This document shows, piece after piece, positions 54,090 through 63,468 of a DNA stretch of 64,000 bases; positions within the stretch are counted from its first letter, which is position 1, and each line of letters starts with the position of its first letter. Source of the DNA: DAOMFB01 sp963721385 (lineage in GTDB: Bacteria > Acidobacteriota > Thermoanaerobaculia > UBA5066); the NCBI GenBank assembly GCA_963721385.1, contig CAVRJB010000005.1:1-64000 (forward strand). Direction: 5' to 3'. Made by a program: the position numbers and the translations under genes. The notes below the pieces were generated by a model. The model saw nothing but the letters and a program-made list of their open reading frames with translations, had not been told where the DNA came from and did not search any database.

Positions 54090-54727
54090 CGATTCCCATG
54101 GCGTCTCCCACGAGGCACCGCGTGACGCTCCTCGACTACGGCGTCGGGAACACGGCGTCCGTGCGCCGCGCGTTCCTGCGACTCGGGGCGGAAGTCGACT
54201 TCACGTCCGAGGCGGCCCGGGTCGCGGAAGCCGACCGGATCGTCCTGCCCGGAGTCGGCGCGTTCGCACCGGCGCGCGAGCGGCTGCAGGCGCTCGGCCT
54301 CGACGCCGCGCTCGCCTCGGCGGTCGGACGCGGAGCGCGCCTCCTCGGCCTCTGCCTCGGTTACCAGCTCCTCTTCGAAGAGAGCGAGGAGTTCGGCGTC
54401 ACGAAGGGCCTCGGGTTCCTCAGAGGGCGGGTCGTCCCACTCCGGAGTGGCGCCCGCGTGCCGCACGTCGGCTGGAACAGGCTCGACATCGCGAAGAGCG
54501 GCGGGCTCTTCGCCGGTCTCCCGGCGGGAAGCTACGTCTACTTCGTCCACTCGTTCTTTCCGGAGGGGACGGATCCGGCCGACGTCGCGGCCACGGCCGA
54601 TCACGGCGGCCCCTTCGCGGCGGCCGTGGAGCGGGGAAACGTCTGGGGTTGTCAGTTCCACCCGGAAAAGTCGTCGGACGCCGGGCGCCGGATCCTGTCG
54701 AACTTCCTGAAGAGGGAGGCGACGTGA
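54086..54727 (+). CDS. hisH: imidazole glycerol phosphate synthase, glutaminase subunit
   Basis: This 213-residue class I amidotransferase has VTLLDYGVGNTASVRRAF, LPGVGAFAPARERL, the nucleophile in LLGLCLGYQLLFEESEE and the His-Glu pair in WGCQFHPEKSSDAG. It supplies ammonia to the HisF domain encoded two genes downstream. Overlaps: ATGA with hisB, GTGA with hisA. Confidence 0.95.
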   Translation: MTIPMASPTRHRVTLLDYGVGNTASVRRAFLRLGAEVDFTSEAARVAEADRIVLPGVGAFAPARERLQALGLDAALASAVGRGARLLGLCLGYQLLFEESEEFGVTKGLGFLRGRVVPLRSGARVPHVGWNRLDIAKSGGLFAGLPAGSYVYFVHSFFPEGTDPADVAATADHGGPFAAAVERGNVWGCQFHPEKSSDAGRRILSNFLKREAT

Positions 54728-55521
54728 GCACGGAGAGGCTCGCGATCTGGCCCTCGATCGACCTCCGCGAAGGGCGCGTCGTCCGGCTGCTCCGCGGCGA
54801 CTGGGACGCTGGCACCGAGTTCGAAGGCGACCCGGTGGAGATCGCGGAGCGCTTCGAGCGGGAGGGGGCGGACGGCCTCCACGTCGTGGACCTCGACGCC
54901 GCCTTCGGGAAGGGAACGAACGCCAAGGAGATCGGAGAGATCCTCGCGGCGAATCCGGATTCCGGTGCAGGTCGGGGGAGGGATGCGCACAGCGGCCGCC
55001 GTCGAAGATTTCCTGGAAAGGGTGGGTACCGCACGCGCGGTCGTTGGCAGCCTGCCGTTCCTCGACCGTCCGGGCTTCACACGCCTTCTAAGCAGACTCT
55101 CGTCTTCCTCTCCCTCTTCTCCTGGCTCTTCGTCTTATCTCGTCTCGTCGTCGCGCTCGACTGCCGGGACGGCCGGCCGACGGTGCGCGGGTGGACGGAG
55201 GACGCGCGGGCGGGAGACGCCGTGTCGGTCGCTCGCGACTTCGCCGCGCTCGGCGTCCGGGCGCTCCTCGTCACCGACGTGGCGCACGATGGGGCCATGG
55301 CGGGTCCGAACCTCGGGCTCCTCGCGTCGATCCGGGCCGTCTTCCACGGCGAGATCCTCGCGTCGGGCGGGATGCGCGGGCCGGAGGACCTGCCCGGCGT
55401 CGACCGAGTGCTCGGCGGTGGGCCGCGCGGGGCGATCTTCGGCCGGGCGCTCCACGGCGGGGCGACGACCGTGGCGGCGCTCGTCGAGGCGCGAGGCGCG
55501 GCCGCCGGGAGGGGACGATGA
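54724..55521 (+). CDS. hisA: ProFAR isomerase, frameshifted twice
   Basis: GTG 54724 overlaps the hisH stop. It is a TIM barrel: WPSIDLREGRVVRLLRGDW, GLHVVDLDAAFG, then, in another frame between about 54958 and 55130, VQVGGGMRTAAAVEDFLER and ARAVVGSLPFLDRPG. The original frame resumes with LVVALDCRDGRPTVRGW and LVTDVAHDGAMAGPNL. The two compensating shifts keep the overall frame but garble ~57 residues as written. A Ser-rich stretch sits near the second shift. It isomerises ProFAR to PRFAR in histidine synthesis. Confidence 0.88.
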   Translation: MSTERLAIWPSIDLREGRVVRLLRGDWDAGTEFEGDPVEIAERFEREGADGLHVVDLDAAFGKGTNAKEIGEILAANPDSGAGRGRDAHSGRRRRFPGKGGYRTRGRWQPAVPRPSGLHTPSKQTLVFLSLFSWLFVLSRLVVALDCRDGRPTVRGWTEDARAGDAVSVARDFAALGVRALLVTDVAHDGAMAGPNLGLLASIRAVFHGEILASGGMRGPEDLPGVDRVLGGGPRGAIFGRALHGGATTVAALVEARGAAAGRGR

Positions 55522-57011
55522 CGCTCGCGGTTCGTGTGATCCCCTGCCTCGACGTGGCGGACGGCCGCGTCGTGAAGGGGCTGAAGTTCGAGAACCTCCG
55601 TGACGCGGGCGACCCGGTCGAGGCGGCCGTGCGGTACGAGGCCGAGGGGGCCGACGAGCTGGCGTTTCTCGACGTCGCGGCGTCGCACGAGGCACGGGGG
55701 ACGCTCGTCCACCTCGTCGCCCGCGTGGCCGAAGTGCTCTCCATTCCGTTCACGGTCGGCGGGGGCGTCCGGTCTGTGGAGGATGCGGCGGCGCTCCTTT
55801 CGGCCGGCGCGGACCGGGTCACGGTCAACACGGCCGCCGTCGGGGACCCCTCGCTCCTCTCCCGCCTCGCGGAGAGGTTCGGGGCGCAGTGCGTCGTCCT
55901 GGCCCTCGACGGAAAGCGCGCCGCCCGCCCGGACGGGACGACGCGGATGCTCGTCACGACGCACGGAGGTCGCCGGATCACCGAGCGCGAGGTGGTGGCC
56001 TGGGCCTCCGAGGCCGCGAGCCTCGGCGCGGGCGAGATCCTCCTCTCCTCGGTCGATGCCGACGGGACCCGCGCGGGATTCGACATCGAGATGCTCCGCG
56101 CCGTTCGCGCGGCGACAGGCGTCCCGCTCGTGGCGTCGGGCGGCGCGGGAAAGCCGGAGCACTTCCCGCCGGCCGTCCTCGAAGGGGGCGCCGACGCGGT
56201 CCTCGCGGCCGGAATCTTCCACGACCGCGTCTTCACGATCGGGGAGGTGAAGCGGGCGATGGCCGACTCGGGAATCGCTGTCCGGATCGCGGCCTCTCGA
56301 TCTCCCCGCACCCCCCGCGGAATCGAGCCGGAGGGGGTCGTATTCGACGCCCGCGGCCTCGTCCCCGTCGTCGTCCGCGACGCGAAGACAGGCGAGGTGC
56401 TGACCCTCGCCTGGGCGAATGCCGAGGCGCTGTCGAAGACGAGTGAGACCGGCTTCTCGCACTTCTTCAGCCGCTCCCGAAACGCGCTCTGGAAGAAAGG
56501 GGAGACCTCGGGGCACGTCCAGCGCGTCGTCTCGATCTCGGTCGACTGCGACGGCGACGCCGTCCTTTACGACGTCGTGCCCGAGGGGCCGGCCTGTCAC
56601 ACGGGCGCGCGGAGTTGTTTCCACGAGGTATCGCGGGGGCTTCTCGATTCCGGATCGCGGGGATTTCTCGATCCCCCCGCGACCCCCCCGGGAGAGGACC
56701 CAAACCCGCCTGGCCCGTCGCTCGACCTCGGGCCGCTCTTCGCCGTCGTCGCCGACCGGATGCGCAACCCGCAGCCGGGCTCCTACACGAACGAGCTTCT
56801 CGAGAAGGGGATCGGGAAGATGGCGAAGAAGGTCGGCGAGGAAGGGGTCGAGACCGCTCTCGCCGGAGTCTCCGAGGACGAGGACGCCCTCGCGGGCGAG
56901 GCTGCCGACCTCCTCTACCATCTCGTCGTGCTCCTCTCCGCCCGGGGCGTCTCTCCCGCCGACGTCGAGGCGAAGCTCCGTGACCGCCGGGGAAAGCGGA
57001 GAAAGCAGTGA
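55518..57011 (+). CDS. hisFIE: trifunctional HisF-HisI-HisE fusion
   Basis: One 497-residue frame. Residues 1-~255 are the cyclase HisF (VIPCLDVADGRVVKGLKFEN, FTVGGGVRSVEDA, LLSSVDADGTRAGFD, ASGGAGKPEHF). After an ~18-residue linker (AASRSPRTPRGIEPEG) comes HisI, PR-AMP cyclohydrolase (LTLAWANAEALSKT, GHVQRVVSISVDCDGD, GPACHTGARSCFHE). The last ~110 residues are HisE, PR-ATP pyrophosphohydrolase (SYTNELLEKGIGKMAKKVGE, EGVETALAG). No stop or start codon separates the parts. Overlaps: ATGA with hisA, GTGA with trpE. Confidence 0.9.
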   Translation: MTLAVRVIPCLDVADGRVVKGLKFENLRDAGDPVEAAVRYEAEGADELAFLDVAASHEARGTLVHLVARVAEVLSIPFTVGGGVRSVEDAAALLSAGADRVTVNTAAVGDPSLLSRLAERFGAQCVVLALDGKRAARPDGTTRMLVTTHGGRRITEREVVAWASEAASLGAGEILLSSVDADGTRAGFDIEMLRAVRAATGVPLVASGGAGKPEHFPPAVLEGGADAVLAAGIFHDRVFTIGEVKRAMADSGIAVRIAASRSPRTPRGIEPEGVVFDARGLVPVVVRDAKTGEVLTLAWANAEALSKTSETGFSHFFSRSRNALWKKGETSGHVQRVVSISVDCDGDAVLYDVVPEGPACHTGARSCFHEVSRGLLDSGSRGFLDPPATPPGEDPNPPGPSLDLGPLFAVVADRMRNPQPGSYTNELLEKGIGKMAKKVGEEGVETALAGVSEDEDALAGEAADLLYHLVVLLSARGVSPADVEAKLRDRRGKRRKQ

Positions 57012-58409
57012 CGGTTGTCGCCGCCACCTCGCGCCGGCTCGTCTCGGTCGAGCGCCCGGCCGACCTGACGACGCCTGTCGCCCTGATGAGGACGCTGCTT
57101 CGCCGCCCGGATCCGTGCTTCCTCCTCGAGTCGGTCGAGGGGGGCGAGCGCGTCGGGCGGTGGTCGTTCCTCGGCACGGCGCCGAGGGCGGAGATCCCCC
57201 AGGCGGGCGAGGATCCGTTCGCCGCGCTGAAGACCGCTGCCGCGTTTCGCCGCGGAGCCGGGCGACGACGACCCCCCCTTCACCGGCGGGGCGGTCGGCT
57301 ACGTCGGCTACGACGCCGTGCGGCGGCTCGAGCGGCTCCCCGACCTGCGTCGGGACCCGATCGGCCTTCCGGACGGGTGGTTCGGCCTCTTCGACGACGT
57401 CGTCGCGTTCGACCACCTGAAGCACCGGCTTCTCTTCGTCTCTCACGCGGAGAACGGCGGCGAGGAGGAGGCGCGCGCCCGGCTCGCCGGCTTCGCCGAC
57501 GCCCTGCTCGCCGCGAACGTCCCGCCCGACCGGCCGGGGCCGGCGCCGAAGTTGGCCTGGAGCGAGACGCTTCCCCGCGCGGCCTTCGTCGGCGCCGTCG
57601 ACAAGGCTCGCGAGTTCATCCGCGCCGGCGACATCTTCCAGGTCGTCCTCTCGCGGCGCTGGTCGGCGCCGTTCGCGGGCGACTCGTTCGCGGTCTACCG
57701 GGCCCTTCGCCGGATCAGTCCGTCGCCCTACCAGTACTACCTGAGGACGCCTCACGGCACCGTCTTCGGCGCCTCCCCCGAGCGGCTCGTCCGCGTCCGG
57801 CGGGAGGGTGCGACCGCGGAGGTGGAGACGATCCCTCTCGCCGGGACGCGGCGGCGCGGGCGGACGCGCGATGAGGACCTCGCGCTCGAGCGGGAGCTCC
57901 TCGCCGACGCCAAGGAGCGGGCCGAGCACGTGATGCTCGTCGACCTCGGGCGGAACGACGTCGGGCGCGTCGCCGTGCCGGGGAGCGTCGCCGTCAGGGA
58001 GTTTTTCGGCGTCGAGCGCTATTCCCACGTCATGCACCTCGCGTCCCGCGTGGTCGGGCGCCTCGCGCCGGGGAGGGACGCCGTCGACGCGCTCGCCGCG
58101 ACATTTCCGGCCGGGACGCTCTCCGGAGCGCCGAAGATACGCGCCATGGAGATCATCGAGGAGCTGGAGCCCGTTCGGCGGGGCGCGTACGGCGGCGCGG
58201 TCGGCTACCTCGACGGCGCGGGAAATCTCGACGTCGCGATCGCGATCCGGACGGCGGTCGTGAAGGACGGCGTCCTCCACGTGCAGGCCGGGGCCGGGAT
58301 CGTGGCCGACTCGGACCCCGAGTCCGAGGCGGACGAGTGCGAGAACAAGGCCCGCGCCCTGATGCGGGCCGTCGAGTCGGCCGGGGAGTACGGAGCGGAC
58401 GGCCGATGA
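57008..58409 (+). CDS. trpE: anthranilate synthase component I, frameshifted
   Basis: GTG 57008 overlaps the hisFIE stop. The N-terminal part has the tryptophan-binding region PCFLLESVEGGERVGRWSFL. Near 57240 one base is gained or lost; the next frame gives FTGGAVGYVGYDAVRRLE and the catalytic domain: IRAGDIFQVVLSRRW, SPSPYQYYLRTPHG, IPLAGTRRRGR, VDLGRNDVGRV, GTLSGAPKIRAMEIIEELE and AGAGIVADSDPESE. Combined length ~467. It commits chorismate to tryptophan, with TrpG supplying ammonia. Confidence 0.94.
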
Positions 58410-58972
58410 TCCTCGTCGTCGACAATTACGACTCGTTCACGTTCAACCTCGTCCAGTTCCTGGCGACGCTCGACCCCGACGTCCGCGTCGTCCGGAACGA
58501 CGCGTCAACGGCGGACGAGCTCCTGGCCTCGAAGCCGGACCGGATCGTCATCTCGCCCGGTCCGGGCCGCCCCGAGGACGCCGGAGTCTCGTGCGACCTG
58601 ATCCGGAAGGACGAGGACATCCCGCTCCTCGGCGTCTGCCTCGGGCACCAGGCCCTCGGCCTCGTCTTCGGCGGACGCGTCGTCCGCGCTCCGGTCCTGA
58701 TGCACGGGAAGACATCGGAGATCGCGCACCGCGGAACGGGGATCTTCGCGGGACTCTCGAGTCCCTTCACGGCGACGCGCTATCACTCCCTCGTCGTGGA
58801 GCGGGATTCGGTCCCCCCGGAGCTCGAGATCACGGCGGAGGCGGACGGTCTCGTCATGGGCCTTTCGCACAGGTCCCGGCCCCTCGCGGGAGTCCAGTTC
58901 CATCCGGAGTCGATTCTTACGGCCGAAGGGGTGAAACTCCTCAGGAACTTCGTCGAGCGAGGTGCGCCATGA
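58406..58972 (+). CDS. trpG: anthranilate synthase component II (glutamine amidotransferase)
   Basis: This 188-residue class I amidotransferase has ILVVDNYDSFTFNLVQFL, VISPGPGRPEDAG, the nucleophile in LLGVCLGHQALGLVFGG, HGKTSEIAHRGTGIFAG and AGVQFHPESILT. It starts at ATG 58406 overlapping the trpE stop. It could also serve PabB, but its position argues for TrpE. Confidence 0.95.
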   Translation: MILVVDNYDSFTFNLVQFLATLDPDVRVVRNDASTADELLASKPDRIVISPGPGRPEDAGVSCDLIRKDEDIPLLGVCLGHQALGLVFGGRVVRAPVLMHGKTSEIAHRGTGIFAGLSSPFTATRYHSLVVERDSVPPELEITAEADGLVMGLSHRSRPLAGVQFHPESILTAEGVKLLRNFVERGAP

Positions 58973-60027
58973 CGAGCCCCGAGGCTTCCCGGCTCCGCGA
59001 GGCCCTTCGCGCGGTAACGCGCGGGAGGGTGCTTTCGCGCGACGAGGCGCGCGAGGCCTTCGAGGCGCTCTTCAACGGTTCGGAACAGAGCGCGCTGGCC
59101 GCAGCGTTCATTGCGGCGCTCGCGACCCGGGGCGAAACGGCCGAGGTCGTGGCCGGGCTCGTCGACTTTCTCCGGGCGAAGGCGATCCGCCCGCCGGTCG
59201 AGGAGGCGCTCGCGTCGATCGCCGTCGACGTCTGCGGCACCGGGGGCGACGGCCTCCAGACCTTCAACATCTCCACGGCCACGGCGTTCGTCGTCGCGGC
59301 GGCGGGGGTGCCGGTCGCCAAGCACGGCGGGCGGGCGGTCTCGTCGTCGTGCGGGTCGGCCGACGTCCTCGCCGGGCTCGGGGTCGACATCGAGATGCCA
59401 CCCGAGCGGGCGGCCGACGCGCTCCGCCGGGCGAACGTCAGCTTCTTCTACGCGCCGCTCTACCACGCCGCGATGAAGCGGGTCGCGCCGCTCCGCCGGG
59501 AGCTGGGGATCCGCACCGTCTTCAACCTCGCCGGACCGCTCTGCAACCCGCTCGGCGTGAAGCGCCAGATCGTGGGCGTCGACCGGCCGGAGCGGATCGA
59601 CGTCCTGGCGCGGGCCTTCGCCGCCCTCGGCTGCGACAAGGTGCTCGTCTATTCGAACGCCTCGGGAGGCGACGAGCTCCTCCCGATCGGGAAGACGCGC
59701 GTCGCCGAGGTGTCCGGCGAGGAGGTCCGCCGCTTCGACCTCTCGGCGGCGGACTTCGGGCTCTCGGAGGGCAGGCCGGAGGAGCTGCAGGGATCGACCG
59801 TGGAGCGAAACGTCGAAATTCTCCGGAAGATCCTGGACGGCGAGTACGGGACGCCGCGCGAGACGATTCTGATGAACGCCGCGGCGGCGCTCGTGGCGGC
59901 CGGCCGGGCGGAGAACTGGCGCCACGGCGTCGGGATGGCGGTCGCGGCGATCGACGGCGGCGGCGCGCGCGAGGCGCTCCTGACGCTGAAGGCCGTCTCG
60001 CGGGGCTCCCTCGGGGGCCCCGGGTGA
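58969..60027 (+). CDS. trpD: anthranilate phosphoribosyltransferase
   Basis: This 352-residue enzyme has DVCGTGGDGLQTFNISTATA, AKHGGRAVSSSCGSADVLAG, YHAAMKRVAPLRRELGIRTV and FNLAGPLCNPLGVKRQIVGV, the complete TrpD signature. It adds phosphoribose to anthranilate. Coupled to trpG by ATGA and to trpCF by GTGA. Confidence 0.96.
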   Translation: MTSPEASRLREALRAVTRGRVLSRDEAREAFEALFNGSEQSALAAAFIAALATRGETAEVVAGLVDFLRAKAIRPPVEEALASIAVDVCGTGGDGLQTFNISTATAFVVAAAGVPVAKHGGRAVSSSCGSADVLAGLGVDIEMPPERAADALRRANVSFFYAPLYHAAMKRVAPLRRELGIRTVFNLAGPLCNPLGVKRQIVGVDRPERIDVLARAFAALGCDKVLVYSNASGGDELLPIGKTRVAEVSGEEVRRFDLSAADFGLSEGRPEELQGSTVERNVEILRKILDGEYGTPRETILMNAAAALVAAGRAENWRHGVGMAVAAIDGGGAREALLTLKAVSRGSLGGPG

Positions 60028-61466
60028 GCTCGCTCCTCGCGGAGATCCTCGCGGCGAAGCGGCGGCGCCTCGCCGCGGGGGAGCTCGCGCCGCGCGGATC
60101 GGCGGCGTTTCCCTCCGACGGACGGCGATTCCTCGCGGCGCTGCGGAACGGGACGAATTCCGCGGTCATCGCGGAAGTGAAACAGCGCTCTCCCTCCGCC
60201 GGCGTCCTTCTCCCGAACGCGGATCTGCGGGTCGAGAAGGTCGCCCGCGACTACCGGCGGGGCGGGGCGGCGGCGATTTCGGTCGTCATCGAGCAGGACT
60301 ACTTCGGCGGCGACCCGGCGTGGCTCCCGCGCGTGAAGGCTGCGACCGGCCTGCCGGTTCTGATGAAGGACTTCGTCGTCGACGAGCAGCAGCTCGACCT
60401 CGCGCTCTCGCTCGGCGCCGACGCCGTCCTCCTGATCGTCGCCGCGCTCTCCGACGCCGATCTCGCGCGCCTGCACGCGGCGGCCCGGCGACGCGCCCTC
60501 GCCGTCGTCGTCGAGGCTCACGACGAGGACGAGGTCCGGCGTGCCCTCGGCGTCTCGCCGGAGATCGTCGGCGTCAACGCGCGGGACCTGACGTCGTTCG
60601 CCGTTGACCTCCGCGCCGTCGAAGCTCTCGGCCGCTCGATTCCGGATGGGATCGTCCGCGTCGCTGAGAGCGGGGTGAAGACGGCCGCGGACGTCTCGGC
60701 GCTCCGAGCCTGCGGCTACGGAGCCTTCCTCGTCGGCGAGTCGCTGCTCCGCGCTCCGGATCCGGCCGCGGCGCTCCGGATGCTCCGGGGCGAGAACCCG
60801 ACCGAGGTGAAGATCTGCGGCATGACCCGGGAGGAGGACGTCGACACCTGTCTCGCGCAGGGCGTCGACTGGATCGGCATGGTTTTCGCGGCCGGCTCTC
60901 CGCGAAGGGTGACGGAAGAAAGGGGAAGAGTTCTTCGAATGAAGGCGAAAGGGGAGGCTGGGGCGGAACGGGGCGGCGGCGATTCGGGGGGCGAAACTCC
61001 GGGCGCCGTCAGAGGCGTCGTCGCCGTCTTCCCCGAGGACAGACCCGCGGCGGAGATCGAGCGCGTCCTCGACGTCGTCCGCCCCGACGTTCTTCAGATG
61101 GCCAACCCTCCTTCTTCCCTTTCGAAGCCATCCTCTTCGGGCACTTCCCTTTGGCACACAGTCCGCGTCGGGCGGGACGACCTGGCCCGCCTCGACGGGC
61201 TCCCCGGCGACGCGCTCCACTTCGACACGTCGGTCGCCGGCGTCTCGGGGGGCACCGGAACGACGTTCGACTGGAGCGTCCTCGACGCCGTCCCGAGGAG
61301 CCGCCCGATCGTTCTGGCGGGGGGCCTGACGCCGGAGAATGTCGCGTCGGCCGTCCGGCGCGTGAAGCCGGACGTCGTCGACGTCGCGTCGGGGGTCGAG
61401 TCGGCCCCGGGGATCAAGGACCGGTCGAAGATCGCCGCATTCGTAAGAGAGGTCCGCCGTGCCTGA
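60024..61466 (+). CDS. trpCF: fused indole-3-glycerol-phosphate synthase / PRA isomerase
   Basis: One 480-residue frame from GTG 60024. Residues 1-~262 are TrpC (VIAEVKQRSPSAGVL, VLMKDFVVDEQQLDLA, VVVEAHDEDEVRRALG, VGVNARDLTSFAVDL, VRVAESGVKTAADV). Residues ~267-480 are TrpF (VKICGMTREEDVDTCLAQGV, VSGGTGTTFDWSVL, LAGGLTPENV). The fusion has the same domain order as in enterobacteria. A poorly conserved insertion rich in Gly/Glu occurs within TrpF near residues 310-335. Confidence 0.94.
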   Translation: MSSLLAEILAAKRRRLAAGELAPRGSAAFPSDGRRFLAALRNGTNSAVIAEVKQRSPSAGVLLPNADLRVEKVARDYRRGGAAAISVVIEQDYFGGDPAWLPRVKAATGLPVLMKDFVVDEQQLDLALSLGADAVLLIVAALSDADLARLHAAARRRALAVVVEAHDEDEVRRALGVSPEIVGVNARDLTSFAVDLRAVEALGRSIPDGIVRVAESGVKTAADVSALRACGYGAFLVGESLLRAPDPAAALRMLRGENPTEVKICGMTREEDVDTCLAQGVDWIGMVFAAGSPRRVTEERGRVLRMKAKGEAGAERGGGDSGGETPGAVRGVVAVFPEDRPAAEIERVLDVVRPDVLQMANPPSSLSKPSSSGTSLWHTVRVGRDDLARLDGLPGDALHFDTSVAGVSGGTGTTFDWSVLDAVPRSRPIVLAGGLTPENVASAVRRVKPDVVDVASGVESAPGIKDRSKIAAFVREVRRA

Positions 61467-62671
61467 GCGCGGGTTCCGGCCGCCGGAACCGGACGCCTTC
61501 GGACGCTTCGGCACGTTCGGCGGGAGGTTCGTTCCCGAGACGCTGATGGCGCCGCTCACGGAGCTGTCGAGAGCGTACCGCGAGGCGAAGCGCGATCCCG
61601 CCTTCCGGAGGGAGCTCGACCGCCTTCTGGCCACGTACGCAGGCCGGCCGACGCCCGTGACCTTCGCGAAGCGGCTCTCGGAGTCGCTCGGCGGCGCGCG
61701 GATCTGGCTCAAGCGCGAGGACCTGCTCCACACGGGCGCGCACAAGATCAACAACGCCCTCGGCCAGGTGCTCCTGACGAAGCGGATGGGGAAGAGGCGC
61801 GTCATCGCCGAGACGGGCGCGGGACAGCACGGCGTGGCGACGGCCACGGCCTGCGCCCTTCTCGGGCTGGAGTGCGTCGTCTACATGGGCGCGGTCGACG
61901 TGGAGCGGCAGGCGCTGAACGTCTACCGGATGAAGCTCCTCGGCGCCACGGTCGTCCCGGTGAGGGGCGGCTCGAGGACGCTGAAGGACGCGATCAACGA
62001 GGCGATGCGCGACTGGGTTGCGAGCGTCGCGACGACGCACTACGTCCTCGGCTCGGTCCTCGGCCCGCATCCCTTCCCGGCGATGGTGCGCGACTTCCAG
62101 GCCGTCATCGGCCGGGAGGCGCGCGCGCAGACGCGGAAGGAGCTCGGCGGGAAGCTCCCCGACCTCCTCGTCGCCTGCGTCGGGGGCGGGTCGAACGCCA
62201 TCGGCCTCTTCCACGCGTTCCTCCGCGACGAGGGGGTCGAGATCGTCGGCGTCGAGGCGGGAGGGCGCGGGCTCGCTCCCGGCGAGCACGCCGCCCGATT
62301 CGGGCCGGGGAAGGTCGGCGTCCTCCACGGGACGCGGACGCTCCTCCTGCAGGACGAGGACGGGCAGATCCTGCCGACGCATTCCGTCTCGGCGGGCCTC
62401 GACTACCCGGCGGTCGGGCCGGAGCACGCCCACCTCGCGGCGCTCGGCCGGACCCGCTACGTGTCGGTCACGGACGCCGAGGCGCTCGCCGCGTTCCACC
62501 GCCTCGCCGAGGCGGAGGGGATCATCCCGGCGCTCGAGACCGCGCACGCCGTGGCCTGGGCGATCGCGCGAGGCGCCGCGCCGGCCCGGGCAGACGCTCC
62601 TCGTCAACCTCTCCGGCCGCGGCGACAAGGACGTCCCGAGCGTCGCGAAACTGGAAGGCGTGTCCCTGTGA
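61459..62671 (+). CDS. trpB: tryptophan synthase beta chain, frameshifted near the 3' end
   Basis: GTG 61459 overlaps trpCF by eight bases. It has FGTFGGRFVPETLMAPL, the PLP lysine in LLHTGAHKINNALGQ, ETGAGQHGVATATACALLG, VYMGAVDVERQALNVYRMKL and VACVGGGSNAIGLF. Near 62585 the frame shifts; TLLVNLSGRGDKDVPSV to the stop at 62669-62671 is the normal ending. Total ~403 residues. It condenses indole and serine. Confidence 0.95.
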
Positions 62672-63464
62672 GGCGGATCCGGAGGGCGTTCGCGGCGGCG
62701 CGGACGGCGGGCCGCGCCGCGCTCGTCGTCTTCGTCGAGGCGGGAGACCCTGACCTCGCGACGACGGCCCGGCTCCTGCCGGCTCTCGCGGCGGCGGGGG
62801 CCGACGTCGTCGAGCTCGGCGTCCCTTTCAGCGACCCGATCGCCGACGGGCCCGTGATCCAGCGGGCGCACGAGCGCGGCCTGGCCTCGGCGACGACGCT
62901 TTCCTCCACCCTCGACCTCCTCGCGCGCCTCCGCCGGGAGGGCTTCGGCGCCCCGGTCGTCCTTTTCAGTTACGCGAACCCGATCCTCGCCATGGGAGAG
63001 GAGGCGTTCGCGACGCGGGCCGCGGCAGCGGGCGCGGACGGCGTTCTCGTGACCGACCTTCCGCCCGAGGAAGGGAGGGCTTCTCGGCGCGTCTGAAGAG
63101 GGCCGGGCTCGACCCCGTCTTTCTCGTCGCCCCGACCTCGCCCGACGAGCGGCTCCGGCGGGCGGCCGCGCTCTCCCGCGGATTCGTCTACCTCGTCTCC
63201 CGGGCGGGCGTGACCGGCGAGAGGGCGGCGCTCCCCGAGGACCTCGCGGCGCTCGTCGAACGGGTGAAACGGCAGGTCACGCGACTGCCGGTGGCCGTCG
63301 GATTCGGCCTCTCGACGCCCGAGCAGGTGGCCGCCGTCGGGCGGCTGGCGGACGGGGTGGTGGTCGGGAGCGCGGTGGTGTCGCGGATGGAGGAGGCGCT
63401 GCGGGAGGGGCGCGACCCGGTCGACGCGGCTGCCGGGCTGGTTCGCGCCCTGGCCGCGCGTTAG
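62668..63464 (+). CDS. trpA: tryptophan synthase alpha chain, frameshifted
   Basis: GTG 62668 overlaps the trpB stop. It has LVVFVEAGDPDLATTARLLP, VVELGVPFSDPIADGPVIQR (catalytic Glu and Asp) and VLFSYANPILAMG. At about 63080 an extra G in a purine run shifts the frame; LKRAGLDPVFLVAPTSPDER, FVYLVSRAGVTGER and PVAVGFGLSTPEQ follow in the next frame to 63464. Total ~265 residues is normal. It completes the tryptophan pathway in the operon. Confidence 0.94.
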
Positions 63465-63468
63465 CGAG

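Noticed and set aside
56283..56345. A separate hisIE gene starting after hisF
   Set aside because: No stop, start codon or ribosome binding site is visible in the linker in any frame that would separate the two; the frame is continuous.
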